Positions 1-6,768 of a DNA stretch of 22,577 bases are shown here, one piece after another. The notes under the pieces were generated by a model, which did no database searches, was not told where the DNA came from, and saw only the letters and a program-made list of their open reading frames with translations. The stretch comes from a virus: positions 1-22,577 of IMG/VR virus record IMGVR_UViG_3300009705_000137; one strand, 5' to 3'. Positions within the stretch are counted from its first letter, which is position 1, and each line of letters opens with the position of its first letter. Both the position numbers and the translations under genes were made by a program.

Positions 1-903
1 CCAACTTCAGTTTCATGGTATGATAAAAATGCTGAGCAGGTAATTACAACAACATCTAGTTCAGCAAGGAGAGCTTTACAGGGTGAACTTAAGACTACAA
101 TTACAGATAGAAATAATCTTAATATAAAATTAGAAGCTGTAGTAGATTCAATTAGTAAAACAGATATGACTTTATTAGAGAAGGAAATATCTAATGAAGC
201 GGAGAGTGAATTAGGCCCATTAAAATATTTAGCAGAGACTACAGGGAAGGATATGAATCAAGTAGTTAACTGGTTTCTATTATTAATTATATTTGTATTC
301 GATCCATTAGCAATAGCATTGGTTGTTGCATCAAATATGGCATTCGCTCAAATAAGAAAACCAGAAGAGGTTGTAGTAGACGAAGCTGAATCATTTGAAT
401 CACTTAAGCAACGAGTAAAAGAAAATCAGGATAACTTAAAAAAAGAGCAATCGGAAGTCAAAATGTCTGTTCCAGAGGGTAAGAAGCTTAATACATCTTA
501 TTCAGTAGATCATATATTTGATGAACTTGAAGATTTTATTCCTGAACCAGAGGTTAAAGTTGTTGAAAAGATAGTTGAAGTTGAGAAGAAGGAAGAACCT
601 ATCCATGAGGGGAGGCAGATGGCTAAGGGACTTGAAACAATGATTGAGGTAATGGAAGAAGAAGAAAAAGATGTAGTAGAAAGGAGGGTGGAGAAGAAAA
701 AAGAGGAGTTAGAAGATACATCTGACGAACATACATTATATCACGGTAGTGAAGAGCGGAATAAAACATATAGCGATAACGATAAACGCACTAAACGCAG
801 CAAACGAAGACGGGGTATTAAAAAGATAAGAAAGCCTAATCCGAATAATCCACTAGGAGGGACACTTAGAGACGGCCACAATCCTAACCCGTATAGAGGA
901 TAA
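1..903 (+). CDS. Long coiled-coil membrane protein, C-terminal part (5' end outside window)
   Basis: The frame is open from base 1, so the ATG at 166 is internal and the gene begins upstream of the window. About 300 residues are visible. One clear membrane segment lies at nt 271-345 (WFLLLIIFVFDPLAIALVV). It is preceded by a charged region likely to form coiled coil and followed by a long, highly charged Glu/Lys tail with runs such as EVEKKEEP and EEEEKDVVERR. The last 40 residues turn basic and end in a Gly/Pro/Asn-rich tip. The segment with IIFVFDPLA resembles conserved hypothetical proteins I associate with marine T4-like phages; their function is unknown to me. The arrangement suggests a protein anchored in the host membrane or a virion component with a long rod. 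No enzymatic motif is visible. Confidence 0.8.
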   Translation, partial: PTSVSWYDKNAEQVITTTSSSARRALQGELKTTITDRNNLNIKLEAVVDSISKTDMTLLEKEISNEAESELGPLKYLAETTGKDMNQVVNWFLLLIIFVFDPLAIALVVASNMAFAQIRKPEEVVVDEAESFESLKQRVKENQDNLKKEQSEVKMSVPEGKKLNTSYSVDHIFDELEDFIPEPEVKVVEKIVEVEKKEEPIHEGRQMAKGLETMIEVMEEEEKDVVERRVEKKKEELEDTSDEHTLYHGSEERNKTYSDNDKRTKRSKRRRGIKKIRKPNPNNPLGGTLRDGHNPNPYRG

Positions 904-911
904 TATACCAC

Positions 912-952
912 ATAAGTTGGTTAACTTATTTTTTTTTCGTATATTTAATTAT
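912..952 (+). promoter_or_regulatory. Promoter-like element upstream of the gene at 953
   Basis: ATAAGTT (912-918) is followed 19 bases later by CGTATATT (938-945), then exactly 7 bases and the ATG. A T-run fills the spacer. The same arrangement with identical spacing precedes the gene at 1494. TATATT fits a -10 box, and TTG at 917-919 fits a Bacteroidota-type -33 box with a 20-base spacer. There is no Shine-Dalgarno sequence before the ATG. If TATATT is the -10, transcription would start at or next to the ATG. Promoter function is inferred. Confidence 0.55.
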
Positions 953-1453
953 ATGGCAAAGAAGCATAAAACAGTTTATAAAAGTTATACCGATAAGAAT
1001 GGGCGGTATATGATATGTCGTAATAGTATTGAAGGTGGAACGTATTGGAAAGGAAACTTCTGCGGGGAATGGAATAAAGTTAATAATGACACTACTGCAG
1101 TATTATGTCATAAATGTGTAAACAAAGTAACTGAACCACCAATATTTACACCGAGATACAAACCTACAGGTAGACCAAAAGGTTGGCAATGGATGAATGA
1201 ATTTGTTGATAAAGACGGAGCAGTATTTCATAAAGGTATAGAACAACCTGACATAAAGGGTACACTGCCCATCACAGTTGTAACAGTAAAAAAGAAAAAG
1301 CGATTAACAAAGCGGGATAGAGAAGCTCAAAAGAGGACGTTAATGGCTGAGTTATATGACTTCAAAAAGAGGTTAAAAAAAGCTAAATTGAAGAAAGATG
1401 TAAAATCTTTAGAAGTTCAAATTAGAAAACTTAGTAGAAAATTAAAACTGTAA
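953..1453 (+). CDS. Conserved hypothetical protein, cysteine-containing, basic C-terminus
   Basis: This encodes 166 residues from the ATG at 953. A TTG at 917 would extend it by 12 hydrophobic residues, but that extension overlaps the promoter-like element, so ATG 953 is preferred. Cys22, Cys37 and a Cys52-x2-Cys55 pair could bind zinc. A Trp-rich middle (PKGWQWMNEFVDKDGAVFHKG) is followed by a Lys/Arg-rich, probably helical C-terminal third starting at KKKKRLTKRD. The central segment looks like that of conserved hypothetical proteins of marine T4-like phages; no function is known to me. A basic tail plus possible zinc site is compatible with nucleic-acid binding, which is inference only. The gene lacks a Shine-Dalgarno sequence. 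Confidence 0.75.
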   Translation: MAKKHKTVYKSYTDKNGRYMICRNSIEGGTYWKGNFCGEWNKVNNDTTAVLCHKCVNKVTEPPIFTPRYKPTGRPKGWQWMNEFVDKDGAVFHKGIEQPDIKGTLPITVVTVKKKKRLTKRDREAQKRTLMAELYDFKKRLKKAKLKKDVKSLEVQIRKLSRKLKL

Positions 1454-1493
1454 TAAGTTTGTTTCTAAATTTATTTTTCGTATATTGTATATT
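1453..1493 (+). promoter_or_regulatory. Promoter-like element upstream of the gene at 1494
   Basis: ATAAGTT (1453-1459) is followed 19 bases later by CGTATATT (1479-1486) and 7 bases later by the ATG. It is the second copy of the element at 912-952, with the same spacing at every step and a T-rich stretch before CGTATATT. TTG at 1459-1461 sits 19 bases before TATATT. No Shine-Dalgarno sequence is present, so a leaderless transcript is plausible. Function is inferred from repetition and position. Confidence 0.55.
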
Positions 1494-1703
1494 ATGGACA
1501 AATTAATCTACACACGTGGTACGTACTCTAAAGAAATTCAAAAGGTTGAATTAGATGTTAATGAAAATGTAGATATACATGATTTCAAGAGAGTTTGTAA
1601 GCGATTAGCTTGTGCACTAGGTTATGATAGCAGTAGTGTAGAGGAAGCTTTCGAAGATAAGGTTACACCTATCAACAAAATAAAACAAATATTAAAAGGA
1701 TAG
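1494..1703 (+). CDS. Small conserved hypothetical protein
   Basis: This encodes 69 residues from ATG 1494. A TTG at 1485 lies inside the promoter-like element and is unlikely to be the start. The protein begins MDKLIYTRGTYSKE and contains a helical, cysteine-bearing centre (FKRVCKRLACALGY). It ends in a short Lys-rich segment. It resembles small unannotated proteins of marine T4-like phages. I can name no domain or role. It stops three bases before the ATG of the ClpP-like gene, so the two are probably co-transcribed. Confidence 0.65.
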   Translation: MDKLIYTRGTYSKEIQKVELDVNENVDIHDFKRVCKRLACALGYDSSSVEEAFEDKVTPINKIKQILKG

Positions 1704-1705
1704 TT

Positions 1706-2371
1706 ATGACAGGAAAAGGAAATATATACGGTTCATATGTAGAAGAGCCAGAAAAAGCTTCTCAAGGCAATTCAGACGAAGAAGTATATTATGATGATGA
1801 TGGTTTAGAGAAGAAACACTTATATAAAGAGATAGAGTTTGCGGTAGATGTAGATGATAGTATTATTTATATTATAGGTGAAATAGAGGATTTTGGTTTA
1901 TATGATTTTATGGTTAGATGTAGAGCGATTTTGCGGAATCGAGAAGAAAACGATACATCACCGATAAATGTAATTATAGATTCTATAGGAGGAGATGTTT
2001 ATGAGATGTTTGGAATCATAGATTATATTGAGAGTTTAGAAAAGAATAGTAATATTAAGGTTAACACTATTTGTAGAGGTAAAGCAATGAGTGCAGCTGC
2101 AATGATACTTGCAAGCGGTACAGGTAAACGTCTAGCTAGTAAGCGCGCTACAATTATGATACATGAAGGCTCATAGATGCAAGCTGGTAAATCTTCTGAC
2201 CTTAAAGCTGCACATAAATATAACGCACACTTAGAGGATATGGCTAATTCAATTCTAGGATCCACTACAAGTAAAGATAAAAAATTCTGGTCAGAACAGT
2301 CTAAAACTGACCTATACTTATCTGCAAAAGACGCACAGAAGTTAGGCGTAATAGATGGAATAATACATTAA
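1706..2371 (+). CDS. clpP: ClpP-like serine protease, interrupted by an in-frame TAG
   Basis: The gene encodes a 221-residue ClpP-family protein if the TAG at 2174-2176 (codon 157) is read as an amino acid. Phage ClpP homologues are thought to act in head maturation or other proteolysis. The N-terminal part carries the oxyanion-loop motif IDSIGGDV, the nucleophile in GKAMSAAAMILASG (Ser129) and the histidine in ATIMIHEG (His153). After the stop comes KTDLYLSAKDAQKLGVID with the acid residue Asp202. In E. coli ClpP the Ser-His and His-Asp distances are 25 and 49; here they are 24 and 49 with the TAG counted, so no base is missing. An ATG directly follows the TAG, with GAAGG seven bases before it, so a separate 64-residue C-terminal product could be made by restart. 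An AAGGA lies upstream of ATG 1706. The first 40 residues are acidic and not part of the usual fold. Confidence 0.85.
2174..2176 (+). other. In-frame TAG inside clpP
   Basis: The TAG separates the Ser/His part of the protease from the part carrying the catalytic Asp. Frame and residue spacing are preserved across it. It is one transition away from TGG or CAG. It is followed immediately by ATG (TAGATG). Confidence 0.9.
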
Positions 2372-2374
2372 TAT

Positions 2375-3196
2375 ATGAAATTAAACGAAACACAAATTAA
2401 ACAAAACTGGGAAGATTTATTAGGTAGAATTAATCATCAGTTCAGTGGAGAGCGACAAGAAAACCTCCTTAAAATGTACAATCATTTTGCAGACAGAATG
2501 ATGTTTGCTCCAGCGAGTTCTAGAGAACACTACCATAATTGCTTTGTAGGTGGTTATGTAGACCACGTATTAAGAGTAATGGATTGCGCCTTTGACTTAT
2601 ACAACTCATGGATGATGCAAGGAGCACACACAGAAAACTATACAGTAGAAGAATTAATGTTCGCTGCACTTAACCACGACCTAGGTAAAATAGGTGATTT
2701 GGATAATGATACCTACATCCCTAATGAGTCTGAATGGCATAGAAAGAATCAGGGAGCTCTATATACTGTTAATCCAAAAACTGAGTTTAGCTTAGTACCA
2801 GATAGAAGCTTATTCTTATTACAGCACTTTAGTATTAAATATACATGGAACGAATTTCTTGGTATAAGGGTACACGACGGTATGTACGAAGAAGCAAATA
2901 AGCCATATCTAGTGAGCTATAATCCAGACTCTAGATTGCGTTCTAATCTTCCTTTAATATTACATCAAGCTGATATGATGGCATCTCGCGTAGAATGGGA
3001 GAGATGGAAACACGGTGAAAACGGATTACAAAATGTACGTACACTAACAGATGTATCTAAAGATAAAATGATGAAGCATGTAGTAAAAAACGGACCAGTA
3101 ACACCACCTCCTTCACCTAAAAAAACACCTAGTCCTGCTTCTCAATTAAACACTGGAGCTGATACTAGTAAACTATTTGACGAGCTATTTGGATGA
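2375..3196 (+). CDS. HD-domain phosphohydrolase-like protein
   Basis: This 273-residue protein contains a recognisable HD metal-dependent hydrolase core. His54 and His64 lie in HYHNCFVGGYVDHVLRV, the His101-Asp102 pair in LNHDLGKIGD, His151 in LLQHFSI, and His197/Asp200 in ILHQADMMASR. These supply the expected metal ligands, and such enzymes usually hydrolyse nucleotides or phosphoesters. The substrate cannot be read from the sequence. Similar genes occur in marine T4-like phages. After the domain comes a Pro/Ser-rich linker (about residues 240-255) and a C-terminal SKLFDELFG that resembles a sliding-clamp-binding tail. The start has no Shine-Dalgarno sequence (TTAATATATG). The gene ends in TGA immediately followed by TAA, and the TGA overlaps the next ATG. 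Confidence 0.8.
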   Translation: MKLNETQIKQNWEDLLGRINHQFSGERQENLLKMYNHFADRMMFAPASSREHYHNCFVGGYVDHVLRVMDCAFDLYNSWMMQGAHTENYTVEELMFAALNHDLGKIGDLDNDTYIPNESEWHRKNQGALYTVNPKTEFSLVPDRSLFLLQHFSIKYTWNEFLGIRVHDGMYEEANKPYLVSYNPDSRLRSNLPLILHQADMMASRVEWERWKHGENGLQNVRTLTDVSKDKMMKHVVKNGPVTPPPSPKKTPSPASQLNTGADTSKLFDELFG

Positions 3197-3465
3197 TAAT
3201 AACAATTATAATATTAACACTCGCATTATTAGGATCTTTATTCATAATTTATAACCTTTTACGAAAGTATGAGCAAGGTGAGGAGTATATAGAGAATTTA
3301 GAAACATGGGTTAATCAGTTTAGTAAAACAATAACTGATATGAATCAAGAGATTAAAAAAATAGATCATAAAGGCTCGTTTGAGTCAGATGATGAAGTTG
3401 GTTATTTTTATAAAGAATTGAAAAAAATAATAGCCCAACTTAACACACTCGGAGAAGATAAATGA
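3193..3465 (+). CDS. Small membrane-anchored coiled-coil protein
   Basis: This encodes 90 residues. The N-terminus is a single hydrophobic membrane segment (IITIIILTLALLGSLFIIY), followed by LLRKYEQGEEYIENLETW and a probable coiled coil. The C-terminus has a conserved-looking DDEVGYFYKELKKI segment that I associate with hypothetical proteins of marine T4-like phages. The positive residues after the membrane segment suggest a cytoplasmic C-terminal part. It overlaps both neighbours by ATGA, which implies translational coupling between the HD gene and the sigma factor gene. Its role is unknown. Confidence 0.7.
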   Translation: MIITIIILTLALLGSLFIIYNLLRKYEQGEEYIENLETWVNQFSKTITDMNQEIKKIDHKGSFESDDEVGYFYKELKKIIAQLNTLGEDK

Positions 3466-4259
3466 TATCACAAGTAAGCTCAAGCTTATCACCAGTACAG
3501 GAATTTTATGAATGGTATGATGAATTTGAAAAGGAACGCAAAGCAACTAAACAAAAAAAACGGCGAGGGTACTTTTTTGAAGAAAATGAAAAAGCTATTA
3601 TAGCATACAATCTTGAGCCTAGTCGACACTTACGAGATAAAGTATACACTCAACATATACATAAACCGTTCATGAAGCTAGCAGATAACATTATCCATAC
3701 ATTTAAGTTTTATTGTTTTGATGATTCATACCAAGATGTTCAGTCAGAGGTTGTAGCATATCTTATAGAAAAAATAGACAAGTTTGATGCAACCAAAGGC
3801 TCTAAAGCATATTCTTATTTTAGTATAGTAGCTAAAAATTATTTAATTTATAATAATAACGAAAATTATAAAAAGATGAAACAGCGTACAAACCTTGATG
3901 CTGTCGATCTAAAACGTAATATTACTAATGAAATAGCACGTCAAGATATTAAGGATGCTAAAAAGGATTTTACAGATCAAATGGTTGAGTATTGGGATGA
4001 TAACCTAAACGTTATCTTCACAAGAAAGAAAGATATCCGTGTAGCAGCTGCTATAGCTGAACTATTTAGACGCCGTGAGAATATTGAGATATATAATAAA
4101 AAAGCATTATACATTATGATACGAGAAATGGCAGATGTAAAAACACAATATATTACAAAAGTAGTTAACATCATGCGCAAGATATATGTCGATATGTGGA
4201 GGGATTATGAAGAACATGGAAACTTTCCTGGTAAGCGTCAAAACTCTAAACATTTCTAA
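3462..4259 (+). CDS. 55: Late-transcription sigma factor, gp55-like
   Basis: This encodes 265 residues, longer than the 185 of T4 gp55. An N-terminal charged extension precedes the segment GYFFEENEKAIIAYNLE. Next come a partner-binding-like region (HKPFMKLADNIIHTFKFY) and a sigma region 2-like core (DVQSEVVAYLIEKIDKFDA, then SKAYSYFSIVAKNYLIYNN), typical of gp55 homologues in marine T4-like phages. gp55 directs host RNA polymerase to late promoters and works with the sliding clamp and a gp33-type coactivator. A GGAG sits eight bases before the ATG. The C-terminus (GKRQNSKHF) is basic and lacks the hydrophobic-acidic clamp-binding tail known from T4. Its position just before the baseplate genes fits late-gene control. 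Confidence 0.75.
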   Translation: MISQVSSSLSPVQEFYEWYDEFEKERKATKQKKRRGYFFEENEKAIIAYNLEPSRHLRDKVYTQHIHKPFMKLADNIIHTFKFYCFDDSYQDVQSEVVAYLIEKIDKFDATKGSKAYSYFSIVAKNYLIYNNNENYKKMKQRTNLDAVDLKRNITNEIARQDIKDAKKDFTDQMVEYWDDNLNVIFTRKKDIRVAAAIAELFRRRENIEIYNKKALYIMIREMADVKTQYITKVVNIMRKIYVDMWRDYEEHGNFPGKRQNSKHF

Positions 4260-4268
4260 TTATTATAT

Positions 4269-4658
4269 ATGGACAAAGATACTGAAATATTCAAAGGAAA
4301 GAGTTTTTCAGATATAGCAAAAGATTTATACGGTGCATCCAAAAAGAAGGAATCACAAATAAATTTGTTAATATCTGAGCTAAAACCGTTTGTACAAAAT
4401 ATAGGTGATGCAACTATCATTGTACCTTTAATAAAAGATTATCTAGAGGTAAGTGTAAAGAATGATGATCAATTAGCTAAATTACTAGCAGTAGTTCAAC
4501 GACTTCTTGGTAATAACACTCAAGGTGAGAGCGACTTCGGTATCTCTGAAGAAGAAAAAAAACAATTATTAGACGAATTAAACGCTATCGAAGAAACCAA
4601 TAAAACGATAGATAATAAAGTTAAGGGTATGAGTAATGGCTCCTCACACATTTTATAA
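4269..4658 (+). CDS. Conserved hypothetical protein next to the late sigma factor
   Basis: This encodes 129 residues, mostly helical and charged. The recognisable segments are FKGKSFSDIAKDLYGASKKK near the N-terminus and IGDATIIVPLIKDYLEVSVKNDDQ in the middle. These resemble hypothetical proteins of marine T4-like phages found beside baseplate or late-regulation genes. The C-terminal 40 residues are Glu/Lys-rich and probably coiled coil. A gp33-type coactivator role is a possibility because of size and adjacency to gp55, but I see no clamp-binding tail and no direct similarity. The start lacks a Shine-Dalgarno sequence (TTATATATGG). The last 23 bases overlap the spike gene. Confidence 0.65.
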   Translation: MDKDTEIFKGKSFSDIAKDLYGASKKKESQINLLISELKPFVQNIGDATIIVPLIKDYLEVSVKNDDQLAKLLAVVQRLLGNNTQGESDFGISEEEKKQLLDELNAIEETNKTIDNKVKGMSNGSSHIL

Positions 4659-6096
4659 AGGTAATAAAGGTAATCAACCTGAACTGCTTCAAGGCGCACA
4701 AGAACCCGCAACTAAAGCTGACATAGCATCTGCAGAAGGTGTTGAGCAAGTACGAATTACTGTTGAACCTGCAGAGGTCATAGATATTATATTAAACGAG
4801 GATCATGAAAAATATGATGCAGACATACCTGACCCAGATGAGGTTATTGGCCAAATAAAATTCCGAAGATTGTTCAGTGATCAAAATCAAGAAGATGTAG
4901 AGACACTGCGATGGGCTACCCCATTAACTAGAAATATTAAACAATATCCATTAAAGCACGAAATAGTTCTTATATCTGAATATGCTAATAAGCATTCAGT
5001 AGATGATATAAAAACTACACAGTGCTATTATCATGATATATTAAACATATGGGGCTCTGTACATCATAGTGCACTACCACATCTGAGCATACCAGAACCT
5101 AACCCAGCTTCAGAGAATAAAAGTAAGATAGATGAATATAAAACTGTAGGGTTCGGTAATCCAAATATAGCTGGAGATGAAGGTGGTGACATAGAGTACG
5201 GTGAAACTTTTAAAGAACAGCCAAGAATTAGACCGATTCAACCGTATGAAGGTGACTTAACGTTCGAGGGAAGATTTGGTCATTCGATACGATTTGGTTC
5301 TGCAGTAGTAGACTCAGTAAGACCAAATACATGGTCGGATCCATCAACCGATGATCCAGCAGAGCCAATTTTAATTATACGTAACGGTCAAGATCAAGAC
5401 CTAGAAGATGGTGGTGAGCATGTAATAGAGGATCCAGATTTAGAAGCTGGATCTATATGGATGACGAAAGGGCAAACAGTACCACTAACGTTTGGCTCTA
5501 CTAAAGATGATGCACTATCATTTACAGCAGGTACTAATACAGTAGGTGAAGATCTAACAGCTCCAACTACAGATGATTTAATAGATGAAGAAGGTGAGCG
5601 GCAAGGACAGATATTATTAACAGCAAACAGATTAGTATTTAATAGTCGTGAAGCAGGAACATATATCTTTGGAGGAGGAGGTATAGGATTAACAACTGAA
5701 ACGGATATGACATTTGATGCAGGTAGTGAATTTCTAGTCGACTCACCATCAATATATCTGAACGCAACAGAAAAGCTCGAAATAGAAGCACCACTTATCT
5801 ACCTTGGAATGTCTCAGCAGTCAGAAGACGACGGAGGTGTAGGTGATACACAAGCTACTAAAGGGCACCCATTAGTTCTAGGTGATGAAGATGATTTATG
5901 GAAAAGTACTTTGTGTGATATTATAGATGCAATGCTAACAACTTTACAATCAGAAATACATCCAACACCAGTTGGACCGTCAGGACCACCAATACAAGCA
6001 CCTCAGTATGCAACACAACAATCAGATATAGCAACATTAAAAAGTACACTAGCGGTCGGATACAGTGATACCGTATGGGTACAGAGAAACGGTTAA
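4636..6096 (+). CDS. 5: Baseplate hub spike, gp5-like, without lysozyme domain
   Basis: This 486-residue protein forms the central membrane-piercing spike of the baseplate. Residues about 45-145 have the pattern of the gp5 N-terminal OB-fold, including IGQIKFRRL, PLKHEIVLISEY and YYHDILNIWGSVHHSALP. Residues about 200-395 are strand-rich with repeated short segments (GSIWMTKGQTVPLTFGS, GQILLTANRLVFNSR, PSIYLNATEKLEIEAPLIYLG), as in the trimeric beta-helix of gp5 and VgrG spikes. A C-terminal part (KGHPLVLGDEDDLWKSTL onward) looks helical. Unlike T4 gp5 (575 residues), no lysozyme domain lies between the OB-fold and the helix. The start overlaps the preceding gene by 23 bases; AAGGG lies about ten bases upstream. 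Confidence 0.8.
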   Translation: MAPHTFYKGNKGNQPELLQGAQEPATKADIASAEGVEQVRITVEPAEVIDIILNEDHEKYDADIPDPDEVIGQIKFRRLFSDQNQEDVETLRWATPLTRNIKQYPLKHEIVLISEYANKHSVDDIKTTQCYYHDILNIWGSVHHSALPHLSIPEPNPASENKSKIDEYKTVGFGNPNIAGDEGGDIEYGETFKEQPRIRPIQPYEGDLTFEGRFGHSIRFGSAVVDSVRPNTWSDPSTDDPAEPILIIRNGQDQDLEDGGEHVIEDPDLEAGSIWMTKGQTVPLTFGSTKDDALSFTAGTNTVGEDLTAPTTDDLIDEEGERQGQILLTANRLVFNSREAGTYIFGGGGIGLTTETDMTFDAGSEFLVDSPSIYLNATEKLEIEAPLIYLGMSQQSEDDGGVGDTQATKGHPLVLGDEDDLWKSTLCDIIDAMLTTLQSEIHPTPVGPSGPPIQAPQYATQQSDIATLKSTLAVGYSDTVWVQRNG

Positions 6097-6110
6097 TAGA
6101 GAGATAATAT

Positions 6111-6701
6111 ATGCCAGCAGTATGGCCAGGATTTCAAGCAGCAGTTACAGCCTTTCTTTGTGGAGACGCAGAAGGGGGAGAAGAAACAACAGATGGATCA
6201 CCAACAGCAAAGAAAATTGCAGATGAGTATGAAAAAGCAATAAAAACAGCTGCAGTAGTACCGTATAGTAATATGTTAACAAGTGGTTGGGTAAAATCTA
6301 CCATGCAATCAGGCTTTGAAGCTTCATTTGCTCAACAAATGCAAGCAGCTGGAGCTCCACCAGAAGGTATTGACATCGGAGTACCTGTATGGATGGCAGC
6401 AGCTACAGGTACTATAAATGCTTGGGCAGGAGCACAATATAATCCAATGCCACCACATCCACCAACCATATTACCAACATCAGGTGTTATGCAAATAGAT
6501 CCAGGAATGGGCGCACTAGCAGGTTTAGCGTCATCGATTAACGATGCTTTCCATTCAGAAAATTGTGCATCTGTAGCAGGTATTCTTATATCTGGGTTCA
6601 CACAACACATGAATATGATTAATGGATTATATATGGGTATGATCCCTTCACCAGCTGGTCCGGTACCTGGACCACCTATACCCTGGATGGGGGTTGCCTA
6701 G
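6111..6701 (+). CDS. Conserved structural-type protein between spike and gp25
   Basis: This encodes 196 residues, rich in Ala, Gly, Pro and Met, with almost no charge in the second half. Segments include KIADEYEKAIKTAAVVPYSN, GVPVWMAAATGTINAWAGA and MQIDPGMGALAGLASSIND, and it ends in a Pro/Gly-rich tail (PSPAGPVPGPPIPWMG). I do not see a PAAR motif, although a spike-tip or hub accessory role would suit its place directly after the gp5-like gene. Similar proteins occur in marine T4-like phages without a named function. It starts 14 bases after the spike gene with a weak GAGAG. Hub accessory or virion protein is inference from context. Confidence 0.65.
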   Translation: MPAVWPGFQAAVTAFLCGDAEGGEETTDGSPTAKKIADEYEKAIKTAAVVPYSNMLTSGWVKSTMQSGFEASFAQQMQAAGAPPEGIDIGVPVWMAAATGTINAWAGAQYNPMPPHPPTILPTSGVMQIDPGMGALAGLASSINDAFHSENCASVAGILISGFTQHMNMINGLYMGMIPSPAGPVPGPPIPWMGVA

Positions 6702-6712
6702 ATAAATCAACC

Positions 6713-6752
6713 GATAAGTTAGGATAAGTTATATTTATATATGATAAATCAT
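6713..6752 (+). promoter_or_regulatory. Repeat-containing upstream region with candidate late promoter
   Basis: In the 67-base gap before the gene at 6769, GATAAGTTA occurs twice, 10 bases apart (6713-6721 and 6723-6731). It is followed by TATTTATAT (6732-6740) and a palindrome-like ATGAT-AA-ATCAT (6741-6752). TATTTAT recurs in the gaps before the genes at 16976, 19047 and 22351. Its reverse complement matches the T4 late box TATAAATA. A strong AGGAG ribosome site follows at 6758-6762. Promoter activity and its direction are inferred. Confidence 0.45.
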
Positions 6753-6768
6753 ATTCAGAGGAGAAGAC

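Noticed and set aside
166-168. ATG at 166 as the start of the first gene
   Set aside because: The frame is open back to base 1 with consistent coding character, and there is no ribosome site before 166.
917-952. N-terminal extension from TTG 917
   Set aside because: It would overlap the repeated promoter element and add a Phe-rich stretch (NLFFFRIFNY) coded by the T-run. ATG 953 is the better start.
6111-6701. PAAR spike-tip protein
   Set aside because: The position fits, but the length and the lack of the Pro-Ala-Ala-Arg-type repeats and metal-binding His/Cys pattern do not.
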